A stretch of DNA of 64,000 nucleotides from Actinomycetes bacterium (GTDB lineage Bacteria > Actinomycetota > Acidimicrobiia > Acidimicrobiales > Ilumatobacteraceae): NCBI GenBank assembly GCA_029782355.1, contig JAKOUY010000011.1, positions 456,414-520,413 of the forward strand, in the 5' to 3' direction. This document shows, piece after piece, positions 19,883 to 28,240 of the stretch. Both the position numbers and the translations under genes were made by a program. How positions within the stretch are numbered: position 1 is the first letter of the stretch; every line of letters begins with the position of its first letter. The notes under the pieces were generated by a model. The model made no database searches and had not been told where the DNA came from. It was given only the letters and a program-made list of their open reading frames with translations.

Positions 19883-20851
19883 GTGCTGGTCGTCGGTTGC
19901 AACCTGACCATCGACCGGACCCTGCACCTGGCGCGGCTGATCCCCGGCGCGGTGCAGCGACCGACGTCGGCGGTCGCCTCGGCCGGTGGCAAGGCGGTGA
20001 ACGTGTGCCGTGCGGCCCAGGCCCACGGGATCGACCCGCTGCTGGTCGCCAACCTCCCCGGTCGGCTCGGCGCCGTGGCCGGTGACCTGCTGGAGGCCGA
20101 AGGCCTGCACCTCAGCCGGGTGCCCACCTCGGGCGAGATCCGGAGTGCGATCGTCATCCTCGAGGACGACCTGCGCACGACCGTGCTCAACGAGCCCGGC
20201 CCGATCCTGTCGGCAGAGGACCGCCGGGACCTGCTCGACGCCGTCGCTCGGGCGGCGACGAGTGACGCGGCCGCCGACGGCGTCCTGGTCGCCAGCGGCA
20301 GCCTGCCGCCCGGCGAGCACGCCGCCGATCTGTACGCCGACATCGTCGAGCTCGGCCACCGGGCGGGCTTGCGCGTCGTCCTCGACGCCGCCCGCCACGA
20401 TCTGGCCGCGGCGCTGCCCGCCGAGCCGGACATCGTCACCCCGAACCTGTCCGAGGCCCTGGGAGTCTTGGGTCGCGCCGCCGGCCACCCCGAGTCGGTG
20501 GAACCGGACTCCGGCAACCCCCGGGCCACGGCAACCGAGGCAGCCGCAGCCCTGGTGGCCAGCGGCGCCCGAGCCGCGCTGGTCACCGCCGGGCGCCACG
20601 GTGTGGCGGCGGCGACCGCCACCACCGCCTTCTGGCTCCCCTCCCCCGTGGTCACCGAGGTCAACCCGATCGGCGCCGGCGACGCCTTCGTCGGCGGGCT
20701 GGCCAGCGCCCTGGCTCGTGGCGCCGACCTCCACGCGGCCACCCGCGTGGCCGTCGCCACCGGCGCGGCCTCCGTGGCCACCGGGGTGGCCGGCGTGCCC
20801 GATCGCCAGCTGCTGGCCGGCTTCCTCGCCCCGACGCCGGGTGGCGCGTGA
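19883..20851 (+). CDS. PfkB-family sugar-phosphate kinase (FruK/LacC type)
   Basis: A 322-residue kinase of the 1-phosphofructokinase/tagatose-6-phosphate kinase branch. GGKAVN (residues 35-40) corresponds to the family GGKGxN, the LNEPGP motif typical of this branch is present, and the catalytic loop NPIGAGDAF places the base aspartate near residue 267. The GTG at 19883 is chosen because GGAAGGAGG lies 7 nt upstream; an earlier in-frame start would run through the operator. It would add the second phosphate to a ketose phosphate for the LacD-like aldolase encoded three genes later. Confidence 0.85.
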   Translation: MLVVGCNLTIDRTLHLARLIPGAVQRPTSAVASAGGKAVNVCRAAQAHGIDPLLVANLPGRLGAVAGDLLEAEGLHLSRVPTSGEIRSAIVILEDDLRTTVLNEPGPILSAEDRRDLLDAVARAATSDAAADGVLVASGSLPPGEHAADLYADIVELGHRAGLRVVLDAARHDLAAALPAEPDIVTPNLSEALGVLGRAAGHPESVEPDSGNPRATATEAAAALVASGARAALVTAGRHGVAAATATTAFWLPSPVVTEVNPIGAGDAFVGGLASALARGADLHAATRVAVATGAASVATGVAGVPDRQLLAGFLAPTPGGA

Positions 20852-21945
20852 GCGATCGACCGACGCTGGGGCGCGTCGCCCAACACGCCGGGGTCAGTCT
20901 GAAGACCGCGTCACGCGCCCTGAACGACGAGTACGGCGTGGCTCCGGCCACCGCCGCCCGAGTCCGCGAGTCGGCCAAGGTCCTCGGGTTCCGCCCCAAC
21001 CACCTGGCCCGGGCACTGGCGGCCGGAGGCCCGAGCGCGGCGGTCGGATTGGTCATCCCCAACGTGTCCGACCCGTTCATCGCCGCCGTGGTCGGCGCCG
21101 TCGAAGCCGTCGTCGCGCCGCGCGGCCTGCACCTGATGACCGCCAGCCACAACGACGACGCCGACGTGCAGCGCCGCATCGTCCGCGGCCTGGTCGAACG
21201 GCGGGTCGACGCCCTGATCGTCATCCCCGCGCCCGGCGAGGACCACTACCTGCTGCAGGAGATCGACCACGGCCTGGTGGTGATCAGCCTCGACCGACCG
21301 ATGAGATCTCCGGCGGTCGACACCGTGCTGGTCGACAACGTCGCCGGGGCGACCGCGGCGATGCAGTGCCTGGTCGAGCTGGGCCACCGGCGCATCGGCG
21401 GGTTGGGCAACGACGCCCGGCTGTGGACCCTCGAACAACGCCACCTCGGCTACCGCCACGGCCTGGCGGCCGCCGGGCTGGACTACGACCCGGCCATCGT
21501 CCACTTCGACTGCCGCGACGACGCCGAAGCGGAGCGCTTCGTGCGCGCCGCCCTCGCTCGTCCCGATCCGCCGACCGCCTTCTTCTCCGCCCAACACGTG
21601 CCGAGCCGCGGACTGGTCCGGGCCATGCAGCGCACCGGCGTGGTGCTCGACGTGGTCATGTTCGACGAGGTGGTCGACACCGATCTGCTGTCGGTCCGCC
21701 CGCGGCTCGTCGTCGCGTCCGGTCCACACCGCCTCGGGCACATCGGTGCGGCCCTGGCCATGGAACAGCTCGACGCCGACCCGGCGACCACCCGGCGGCC
21801 GCGGTCGGTGCTGCTGCCACCCATCGTCATCGCCGCCGACGACGTCTACCGGGCGCCGACACCCGCCGAGTCCGCCGCCGAGCTGGCCGCGGTCACGTCG
21901 CCGGCGAGATCCGCCGAGGCCAACGCCGCAGGGGTGGCCCGATGA
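20848..21945 (+). CDS. LacI-family transcriptional regulator
   Basis: A 365-residue repressor-type regulator. The N-terminal helix-turn-helix (TLGRVAQHAGVSLKTASRAL, residues 6-25) is followed by the hinge LGFRPNHLARALAAG and a periplasmic-binding-protein-like effector domain (VGLVIPNVSDPFIAAVV). The GTG start overlaps the kinase stop as GTGA and its own stop overlaps the next gene as ATGA. It probably binds the two palindromes at 19788-19848 and controls its own operon. The inducer is probably the imported sugar or its phosphate. Confidence 0.93.
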   Translation: MSDRPTLGRVAQHAGVSLKTASRALNDEYGVAPATAARVRESAKVLGFRPNHLARALAAGGPSAAVGLVIPNVSDPFIAAVVGAVEAVVAPRGLHLMTASHNDDADVQRRIVRGLVERRVDALIVIPAPGEDHYLLQEIDHGLVVISLDRPMRSPAVDTVLVDNVAGATAAMQCLVELGHRRIGGLGNDARLWTLEQRHLGYRHGLAAAGLDYDPAIVHFDCRDDAEAERFVRAALARPDPPTAFFSAQHVPSRGLVRAMQRTGVVLDVVMFDEVVDTDLLSVRPRLVVASGPHRLGHIGAALAMEQLDADPATTRRPRSVLLPPIVIAADDVYRAPTPAESAAELAAVTSPARSAEANAAGVAR

Positions 21946-23216
21946 GCCACCTCGTCGGCATCGACCTCGGCACCACCCGGGTCAAGGCGGTCGTCTACAC
22001 CGTCGACGGGTCGGTCGTCGCCAGCGCCGACGCCCCGACCCCGTGGCACCGCCACCCGCGCTCCGGCACCGAGATGGACGTCGACGACCTGACCGTGGTG
22101 ATCGGGCGAGTGGTGGCCGACGCCACCGCCGGCATCGACGGGGTGGGCGGCATCGGGGTGACGGGCATGGGTGAGGCAGGCGTGCTGGCCGCGGCCGACG
22201 GCCGGGCACTGGCCCCGATCCGCGCCTGGCACAACGAGCGCGCCGATCTCGACGCCATCGCCGCCGGACCGGGGGCCGACGCCTTCCGTCGGGCCACCGG
22301 GCTCGAGCTCACCGGCGTGGCCTCGATCGGCAAGATCCTGCAGATGCGCGCCGACTATCCGGCCAGCGCCGCGGCGACCCGCTTCTACTCGTTGCCGGAG
22401 TGGGCAGTGCGCCTGCTGGGGGGCGAGCCGGGCAGCGAGTGGTCGCTGGCCAGCCGCACCGGCATGCTCGACTGCCTGACCACCACGTCGTGGCCCGGCG
22501 CCGTCGAGCTGTTGGGCGCCGACCTCCTGGGCGCACCCCAGCGCGCCGGGACCCACTGCGGCACGGTCGCCACGAGCACGCCTTGCCCGGGCATCGCCCA
22601 CCTGGCCGGCGCCGTCCTGACCGTCGGCGGGCACGACCACCAGACCGCCGCCCTGGCCGCCGGTGCAACGGGCCAGGAGACCCTGTTCAACTCGCTCGGC
22701 ACGGCCGAGGCGATCATCCGGATGACGTCGGCCCCGCTCAGCCGCGCCGACGTGGCCGACCTGGTGGGTGCCGGGTTCGGTGTCGGGCCCACCGTGGTGC
22801 CCGGGTACCGATGTGTGATCGGCGGGCTGCACACCGGCATGGAACTCGAACAGCTGGCCAGCTCGCTCGGCGCCGTCGACCGCGCCGCTCGGCGAGCACT
22901 GGCCGACGACCCGCGCTGGCGGGCGGGCGTGGAGCGGATCATCGCCAGCGCCGAACCGATGCTCGAGGCGATGGAACGCCGGCTGGGCCGCCACGAACGG
23001 GTGCTGGCCGCCGGCGGCTGGCTGCACGACCGAACCGTCCACGACGCCAAGCAGCGCCAGCTCGGCGGCCTGGTCAGCGCGTTCGTCGACGAGGGTGGGG
23101 CGGTGGGCGCGGCATACCTCGCCGGGTTCGCCGCCGGCCTGCTCCCGTCCCCCGAATCGATCACCGGCCCGCCCTGGCCGCGCACCCTCCAACCCGAAGG
23201 AGACCTGGCCCGATGA
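21942..23216 (+). CDS. FGGY-family carbohydrate kinase
   Basis: A 424-residue sugar kinase with the ASKHA fold. The N-terminal phosphate loop HLVGIDLGTTRVKAVV and the second-domain motif LTVGGHDHQTAALAAG are typical. At 424 residues it is shorter than most family members (about 480-520), with the reduction mainly in the C-terminal half, where RVLAAGGWLHDRTVHDAKQRQ is recognisable. It likely adds the first phosphate to a ketose or polyol. It is coupled by 4-bp overlaps to lacI before it and the aldolase after it. Confidence 0.85.
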   Translation: MSHLVGIDLGTTRVKAVVYTVDGSVVASADAPTPWHRHPRSGTEMDVDDLTVVIGRVVADATAGIDGVGGIGVTGMGEAGVLAAADGRALAPIRAWHNERADLDAIAAGPGADAFRRATGLELTGVASIGKILQMRADYPASAAATRFYSLPEWAVRLLGGEPGSEWSLASRTGMLDCLTTTSWPGAVELLGADLLGAPQRAGTHCGTVATSTPCPGIAHLAGAVLTVGGHDHQTAALAAGATGQETLFNSLGTAEAIIRMTSAPLSRADVADLVGAGFGVGPTVVPGYRCVIGGLHTGMELEQLASSLGAVDRAARRALADDPRWRAGVERIIASAEPMLEAMERRLGRHERVLAAGGWLHDRTVHDAKQRQLGGLVSAFVDEGGAVGAAYLAGFAAGLLPSPESITGPPWPRTLQPEGDLAR

Positions 23217-24109
23217 CCTCGCTCGCCCCCATCGCTGATCGCCACGGCAAGCTGGCCGTCCTGGCCATGGACCAGCGCGGCACCCTGCGGCGGATGCTGA
23301 CCGAGGTCGGACGCCCGTCCACCACCACCGACCTGTCCGAGTTCAAGGTCGACGTGGTCGAGATGCTCTCGCCGGCGGCGTCCGGGGTGCTGCTCGACCT
23401 CGAGCTCGGGGTCGAGCCGGTTCGCCAGGCCGGCGTCCTGGCGGACGGGGTGGGTGTCCTGCTGGCCGCCGAACCGGCCGACAAGCGCAAGATCGACGGC
23501 GAGCACCACACCGTCGCTGAGCCCGGGAAGGACGCCGGCTGGGTTCGCGAGCACGGCTGTGACGCCCTCAAGTTCCTGGTCCAGTGGAACCCCGACCGGC
23601 CGACGCCGACCGATGGCAGTCTCGACCTGTCGGCCATTTCCCTCGACGTGGTCGGCCAGATCGTCCGCGATTGCGCTGCGGCGGGTGTGCCGGGCGTGAT
23701 CGAGCCGTTGATCGCTGTCGCGCCCCGGACCTCGCCGAGCCAGGCGGACAAGGAGGCGATGGTGGTCCGCTCGGCGGTGCGCATGGCCGCACTCGGCATG
23801 GATCTGCTGAAGATCGAGTGGCCGGGTGGTGCCGCCGGCTGCCAGGCGGTCACCGACCAGCTCGGTACGGTCCCGTGGGCGCTGCTGTCCGCCGGGGTGA
23901 CCTACGACCAATTCGTCGAGCGGACACGCGTCGCGCTCGACCATGGCGCGGTCGGGTTCATCGCCGGCCGGGCGATCTGGGGCGAGGCCGTCGGGATGGA
24001 TCGCTCGCAGCGGCGCGCCTGGCTGGGCTCGGTCGCCCGCCAGCGGCTGACCGGGCTGATCGAGGTCCTGGCCGATCACGGCCGGACGTGGCAGGAGGTC
24101 CGCGGATGA
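23213..24109 (+). CDS. Class I aldolase of the DeoC/LacD family
   Basis: A 298-residue TIM-barrel aldolase similar in layout to LacD (tagatose-1,6-bisphosphate aldolase) and YihT (sulfofructose-1-phosphate aldolase). Landmarks are LAVLAMDQRGTLRRML, CDALKFLVQW, MDLLKIEWPG with the probable Schiff-base lysine, WALLSAGVTYDQF and GFIAGRAIW. The SAGV and GRAxW motifs are shared by both subfamilies, so the exact substrate is not decided. It would cleave a ketose (bis)phosphate made by the two kinases into triose units. The ATG overlaps the FGGY stop. Confidence 0.8.
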   Translation: MTSLAPIADRHGKLAVLAMDQRGTLRRMLTEVGRPSTTTDLSEFKVDVVEMLSPAASGVLLDLELGVEPVRQAGVLADGVGVLLAAEPADKRKIDGEHHTVAEPGKDAGWVREHGCDALKFLVQWNPDRPTPTDGSLDLSAISLDVVGQIVRDCAAAGVPGVIEPLIAVAPRTSPSQADKEAMVVRSAVRMAALGMDLLKIEWPGGAAGCQAVTDQLGTVPWALLSAGVTYDQFVERTRVALDHGAVGFIAGRAIWGEAVGMDRSQRRAWLGSVARQRLTGLIEVLADHGRTWQEVRG

Positions 24110-24122
24110 CGAGGGGGAACCG

Positions 24123-24968
24123 ATGAGCGAGTCGACCATCACCACGGCGTCGCCGGCGGGGGCCCGAGCGACGCTGCCGGCCATCGAGACGGTCCGGCTG
24201 ACCAAGTCGTTCGGCACGGTCCAGGCGCTGCGCGGGTGTTCGTTCCAGGCCAATCCGGGCGAGGTGACCGCCCTGGTCGGCGACAACGGCGCCGGCAAGT
24301 CGACCCTGGTGAAGGCGATGGCCGGGGTGTACGACCCCGACGGCGGCCAGATCCTGGTCGACGGGCGGGAGGTCAAGATCACCTCGCCGCAGGTCGCCTC
24401 GGCGCTCGGGATCGAGACGGTGTTCCAGGATCTGGCGCTGGCCCCCGATCTCGACGCGGCCTCCAACGTGTTCCTCGGCCGCGAGCTGCGGATGCTGCGG
24501 ATCCTGCGCGACCAGCGGGAGATGCGCCGGCGCACCGCGTCGCAGTTCGCCAAGCTCGGGGTCGGTCTGGTCCAGGACCTGCGCGTTCCCGTGGCGTCGT
24601 TCTCCGGTGGCCAGCGCCAGTCGGTGGCCATCGCCCGGGCGGCCATGTGGGCCCGCCACGTGATCATGATGGACGAACCCACCGCGGCACTCGGCGTGAT
24701 CCAGACCGCCAAGGTGCTGGAGCTGATCCACACCGTGCGCGACCAGGGGCTGGCCGTGATCTTCATCTCCCACAACCTGCCCCAGGTGATCGAGGTCGCC
24801 GACCGCATCGAGGTGATGCGCCTCGGCGTTCGCGTCGCCCGCTTCCGCCGCGGCGAGGCCGACCTCGACCTGCTCATCGACGCCATCTCCGGCGCCTTCG
24901 CCAACGACACCAGTGATCCCGGCGCCGCCGGCCGGGCCGACCAGCTCGACGAGGGGGTCCAGCCGTGA
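24123..24968 (+). CDS. Sugar ABC transporter ATP-binding protein, single-cassette CUT2 type
   Basis: ATPase subunit of a CUT2 sugar importer. Unlike RbsA-type proteins with two fused cassettes, this 281-residue protein has one, as in FrcA. Walker A is VGDNGAGKSTL, the signature is SFSGGQRQSVAIARA, Walker B is VIMMDEPTAAL, and the switch histidine is in ISHNLPQV. A GAGGGGGAA ribosome site lies just before the ATG at 24123. Its stop overlaps the permease start. Confidence 0.92.
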   Translation: MSESTITTASPAGARATLPAIETVRLTKSFGTVQALRGCSFQANPGEVTALVGDNGAGKSTLVKAMAGVYDPDGGQILVDGREVKITSPQVASALGIETVFQDLALAPDLDAASNVFLGRELRMLRILRDQREMRRRTASQFAKLGVGLVQDLRVPVASFSGGQRQSVAIARAAMWARHVIMMDEPTAALGVIQTAKVLELIHTVRDQGLAVIFISHNLPQVIEVADRIEVMRLGVRVARFRRGEADLDLLIDAISGAFANDTSDPGAAGRADQLDEGVQP

Positions 24969-26026
24969 GCCGCTCTGACGAGCCGCAGATGCAGGGCATC
25001 GAGACCGACACGTGGCAGCAACTGCTGCGCCGGCTGCGCAGCGCGCCGGTGCTGGCCACCTTCGGGTTCCTGCTGGCCCTGATGGTCTTCTTCTCGATCA
25101 AGGCACCGGGCAAGTTCAACACCGGCGACAACCTCACCCGCCTGGCGCAGAACGTGGCCATCCTCACCGTGGTCAGCGTGGGGACGACCTTCGTCATCGC
25201 CGCACGCGGCATCGACCTGTCGATCCCCAGCGGGATCATCCTCGGGGAGGTCTTCGCCGCCGAAGCACTGCGGCACATCTCGGTGACCACCAACGGTGTC
25301 CCCGGCAAGGCCATCGACGTCTCGGCCCGCGACACCAATGCCGGCTACATCCTCGCCGCCCTCGGGGCAGCGTTGCTGGCCGGGCTCCTGATCGGCCTGC
25401 TGAACGGGGTCATCGTCGCCTATCTGCGGGTGCCGGCGATGATCGCCACGCTCGGCACGCTGGGCGCCGGACTGGGCGTGGCGCTGATCATCCGCCATGG
25501 CGTGAACGTGGCCAGCTACGCCCTGGAGCCGGTGGCCAATGCTCACGTCATCCCCGGGGTCACCAACCTCATCCTGATCGCCGTCGTCGTCTTCGTCCTC
25601 GGCGTGGTCGGCCTGCACCTGTCGGTCTTCGGGCGCCACACCCTGGCCATCGGGTCCAACGAGGAAGCCGCCCGGCGGGTCGGGCTGCGCGTTCAGCGCC
25701 ACCTGGTGAAGGTGTACGTGCTCGGCGGCCTGGCCAACGGGTTCGCCGGGTTCCTGTCCCTGGCGTACTTCACCACCACCTCCGTCGGCGGGCACACCAC
25801 CGACAACCTGCAGGCGATCACGGCGGTGGCGCTCGGCGGGACCAGCCTGTTCGGCGGCGTGGCGACGATGTTCGGCACGCTCATCGGGGTGTGGATCCCC
25901 GCGGTGTTGAAGAACGGCTTCATCATCATCAAGGTCAACCCGTACTGGCAGATGGTCGCCGTCGGCGCCGTCCTCGTCCTGGCGGTGTGGATCGACCAAC
26001 TCCGCCGCCGCGGCCAGCAACGCTGA
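24965..26026 (+). CDS. Sugar ABC transporter permease, RbsC/FrcC type
   Basis: A 353-residue polytopic permease of the CUT2 family. Diagnostic stretches are GTTFVIAARGIDLSIPSGI after the second helix, MIATLGTLGAGLGVAL, IGSNEEAARRVGLRV in the coupling loop, and GGTSLFGGVATMFGTLIGV. The GTG start overlaps the ATPase stop as GTGA. It acts with the ATPase before it and the binding protein after it. Confidence 0.92.
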   Translation: MSRSDEPQMQGIETDTWQQLLRRLRSAPVLATFGFLLALMVFFSIKAPGKFNTGDNLTRLAQNVAILTVVSVGTTFVIAARGIDLSIPSGIILGEVFAAEALRHISVTTNGVPGKAIDVSARDTNAGYILAALGAALLAGLLIGLLNGVIVAYLRVPAMIATLGTLGAGLGVALIIRHGVNVASYALEPVANAHVIPGVTNLILIAVVVFVLGVVGLHLSVFGRHTLAIGSNEEAARRVGLRVQRHLVKVYVLGGLANGFAGFLSLAYFTTTSVGGHTTDNLQAITAVALGGTSLFGGVATMFGTLIGVWIPAVLKNGFIIIKVNPYWQMVAVGAVLVLAVWIDQLRRRGQQR

Positions 26027-26082
26027 CCGCGGCCCACCTGTCCCATCCACCAACCAACACAACACAGGAGAAGCAACCAGCA

Positions 26083-27132
26083 ATGAAGCACACACTGAGA
26101 GGGACGGTGCTCACCGCGTCCTCGTTCGCACTGACCGCCCTGCTGGCGGCCCCGGCCATGGCCACGACGCCGCCATCCGGCTCGTCGGGTGCCGCCACCC
26201 CGGGGACCACCGCCACCGCGCCGACCATCGCCGCCGGCTCGGGACAGGGCAAGAAGATCACCCTGATGGTCGGCGTCAAGGGCGACCCGTTCTACGTGTC
26301 GATGGAGTGCGGTGCCCGCGAGGCTGTCAAGGCCGCCGGCGCCGAGCTCGACGTCCAGGGTCCGGACAAGTTCGACGCCACGCTGCAGAACCCGATGCTC
26401 GACGCGGTCGCCGCGTCGAAGCCCGACGCGCTGCTCGTGGCCCCGAACGACGTCAAGGCTTCGGCCGGACCGCTGAAGACCATCCAGGATGCCGGCAGCA
26501 AGGTCGTCCTGGTCGACACGACGGTCGACGACACCACCATCGGCGTGTCGCGCATCGCCACCGACAACGAGCTCGGCGGCGAGAAGGCCGCCGAGGCGCT
26601 GCAGACGCTCGGGCTGGCCTCGGGCGCCAAGGTGCTGGTCATCTCGACCGACCCCGGCGTGTCCAGCGTGGACGCCCGCGTCGCCGGCTTCAACAAGAAG
26701 GCCGCCGAGCTGGGCTACAAGCTGGTCTCCGACACCCAGTACTCGCACAACGAGGCATCGACCGCCGCCCAGGTGATCGGCGCAGCGTTGTCGGCTGACC
26801 CGGACCTGGCTGGCGTGTTCGCCACCAACCTGTTCACCGCCCAGGGCGTTGCCACGGGCGTCAAGCAGGCCGGCAAGTCGGGCGCGGTCAAGGTCGTCGG
26901 CTTCGACGCCGGCCCGGACCAGATCAAGCAGCTCGAGGCCGGTGACGTCCAGGCCCTCGTCGCCCAGAAGCCGTACGACATCGGCTACCAGGGTGTGGCC
27001 GAGGCGCTGGCGGCGATCAACGGTGGCGAGGTCATCCCGAACATCCAGACCGAGTCGATCGTGGTCACCAAGGACAACATGGCTCAGCCCGACGTCGCCA
27101 AGTACATCTACAAGAGCGACTGCGGCAGCTGA
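26083..27132 (+). CDS. Sugar ABC transporter substrate-binding protein (ribose/fructose-binding type)
   Basis: Periplasmic-binding-protein fold of the RbsB type, 349 residues. It has a signal peptide (MKHTLRGTVLTASS and a hydrophobic run ending AMATT), then a short Ser/Gly/Thr/Pro linker, then the mature domain starting KKITLMVGVKGDPFYVSM. The motifs DALLVAPNDVKA, VGFDAGPDQIKQLEAG and VAQKPYDIGYQGVAEAL are typical of the family. No lipobox cysteine is present. The ATG is preceded by AGGAGA. A large hairpin follows its stop. Confidence 0.92.
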   Translation: MKHTLRGTVLTASSFALTALLAAPAMATTPPSGSSGAATPGTTATAPTIAAGSGQGKKITLMVGVKGDPFYVSMECGAREAVKAAGAELDVQGPDKFDATLQNPMLDAVAASKPDALLVAPNDVKASAGPLKTIQDAGSKVVLVDTTVDDTTIGVSRIATDNELGGEKAAEALQTLGLASGAKVLVISTDPGVSSVDARVAGFNKKAAELGYKLVSDTQYSHNEASTAAQVIGAALSADPDLAGVFATNLFTAQGVATGVKQAGKSGAVKVVGFDAGPDQIKQLEAGDVQALVAQKPYDIGYQGVAEALAAINGGEVIPNIQTESIVVTKDNMAQPDVAKYIYKSDCGS

Positions 27133-27160
27133 CCCGACGGGTCCTCCCCCAACCGCGGTC

Positions 27161-27193
27161 GGTGGGGTCGCCGGTTCACCCGGCGGCCCCACC
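27161..27193 (+). promoter_or_regulatory. Strong hairpin downstream of the sugar-binding protein gene
   Basis: A 14-bp stem with a single G-U pair (27161-27174 with 27180-27193) encloses a 5-nt loop. No T-run follows. As with the peptide importer, it sits directly after a substrate-binding protein gene and could protect that part of the mRNA or reduce readthrough into the two downstream enzymes. Confidence 0.7.
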
Positions 27194-27241
27194 GGCCGCA
27201 CCCCACCTCTGCTTTCCCCACACCACGATCAGGACTCCCCC

Positions 27242-28240
27242 ATGAAACGACTCGACGAGAAACTGGACCGGATCCGCTCCGGTCACTACCAGCGCACCGA
27301 CTTCATCATCGCCGACGCCAAGGACGCCGACATGTCCTTCGGGGCCGCCGTCGCCGGCCCCGAGCTGGACGAGGACGGCGCGCCCACTGGGCGGATGAAG
27401 ACCCTGCAGGCGTACCGCGACGACATGCTGCGCGTGATCGAGTCCGATCTGGTCGACATCATGCTGACCTCCGTGTCCGGCGCCGAGTTCCTCGCTGCCC
27501 GTCACGCCCTGGACGACTCGCCGATCACCCAAGCGATCCGGGTCAACGACTCGAGCGACATCTGGAACCCGCGGGGCGCCAACTACAAGCACCTGCCGGC
27601 GGCGCCGTTCCGGACCGCACGTCTCGACCGGGTCCGCCCACTGGCCGACCTCGGCCTCTACGCGATCAGCTTCTACAACGACCTGGCGATCGACCTCGAC
27701 ACCCTGGAGCGCTACGCCGAGTTCCGCGACGACGCCGCCGCGGTCGGCCTGCGCCACTTCCTCGAGGTGTTCAACCCGCAGTTCGCCGTCGACACCCACG
27801 GCGCCGACTTCGCCGACTACAACAACGACGCCATCGTCCGCTGCCTGGCCGGCGTGGCCACCGCCGACCGGCCGATCTTCCTGAAGGCGGTCTACAACGG
27901 GCCCCGTTCCACCGAGGCGTTGGCCGGCTTCGACCCGGCCAACCTGATCGTCGGCATCCTCGGCGGGGCCGCCGGAACCACCCGTGACACCCTCGAGCTC
28001 GTCCAGCAGGCCGAGCGTCACGGCGCCCGGGTGGCCCTGTTCGGCCGCAAGGTGTACTTCGCCGAGCACTCGGTGGAGATCCTCCGGGCGATGCGCCTGG
28101 TGATCGAGGAGGACATCACCTCCGAGGAGGCGACACGGGTCTACCACGACAGCCTGGCCAAGCTGGGCATCCGTCCGAAGCGCCCGCTGGCGGACGACCT
28201 GGAGATCACCGAGGCGGTCCTCCAGGAGGACATGCGGTGA
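27242..28240 (+). CDS. Uncharacterised TIM-barrel protein, aldolase-like
   Basis: A 332-residue protein of a family seen in sugar operons but without an assigned reaction that I know of. It has a beta/alpha-barrel character: repeated short hydrophobic strands (FIIADAKD, LVDIMLTS, LYAISFYN, LRHFLEVFNP, RPIFLKAVYNGP, LIVGILGGAAGTTRD, RVALFGRKVYF). The lysine in FLKAVYNGP is a candidate Schiff-base residue and GILGGAAGTTRD looks like a phosphate-binding loop. Its GTG/TGA overlap with the isomerase gene that follows shows close coupling. It may be a second aldolase or epimerase of the pathway. Confidence 0.6.
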   Translation: MKRLDEKLDRIRSGHYQRTDFIIADAKDADMSFGAAVAGPELDEDGAPTGRMKTLQAYRDDMLRVIESDLVDIMLTSVSGAEFLAARHALDDSPITQAIRVNDSSDIWNPRGANYKHLPAAPFRTARLDRVRPLADLGLYAISFYNDLAIDLDTLERYAEFRDDAAAVGLRHFLEVFNPQFAVDTHGADFADYNNDAIVRCLAGVATADRPIFLKAVYNGPRSTEALAGFDPANLIVGILGGAAGTTRDTLELVQQAERHGARVALFGRKVYFAEHSVEILRAMRLVIEEDITSEEATRVYHDSLAKLGIRPKRPLADDLEITEAVLQEDMR

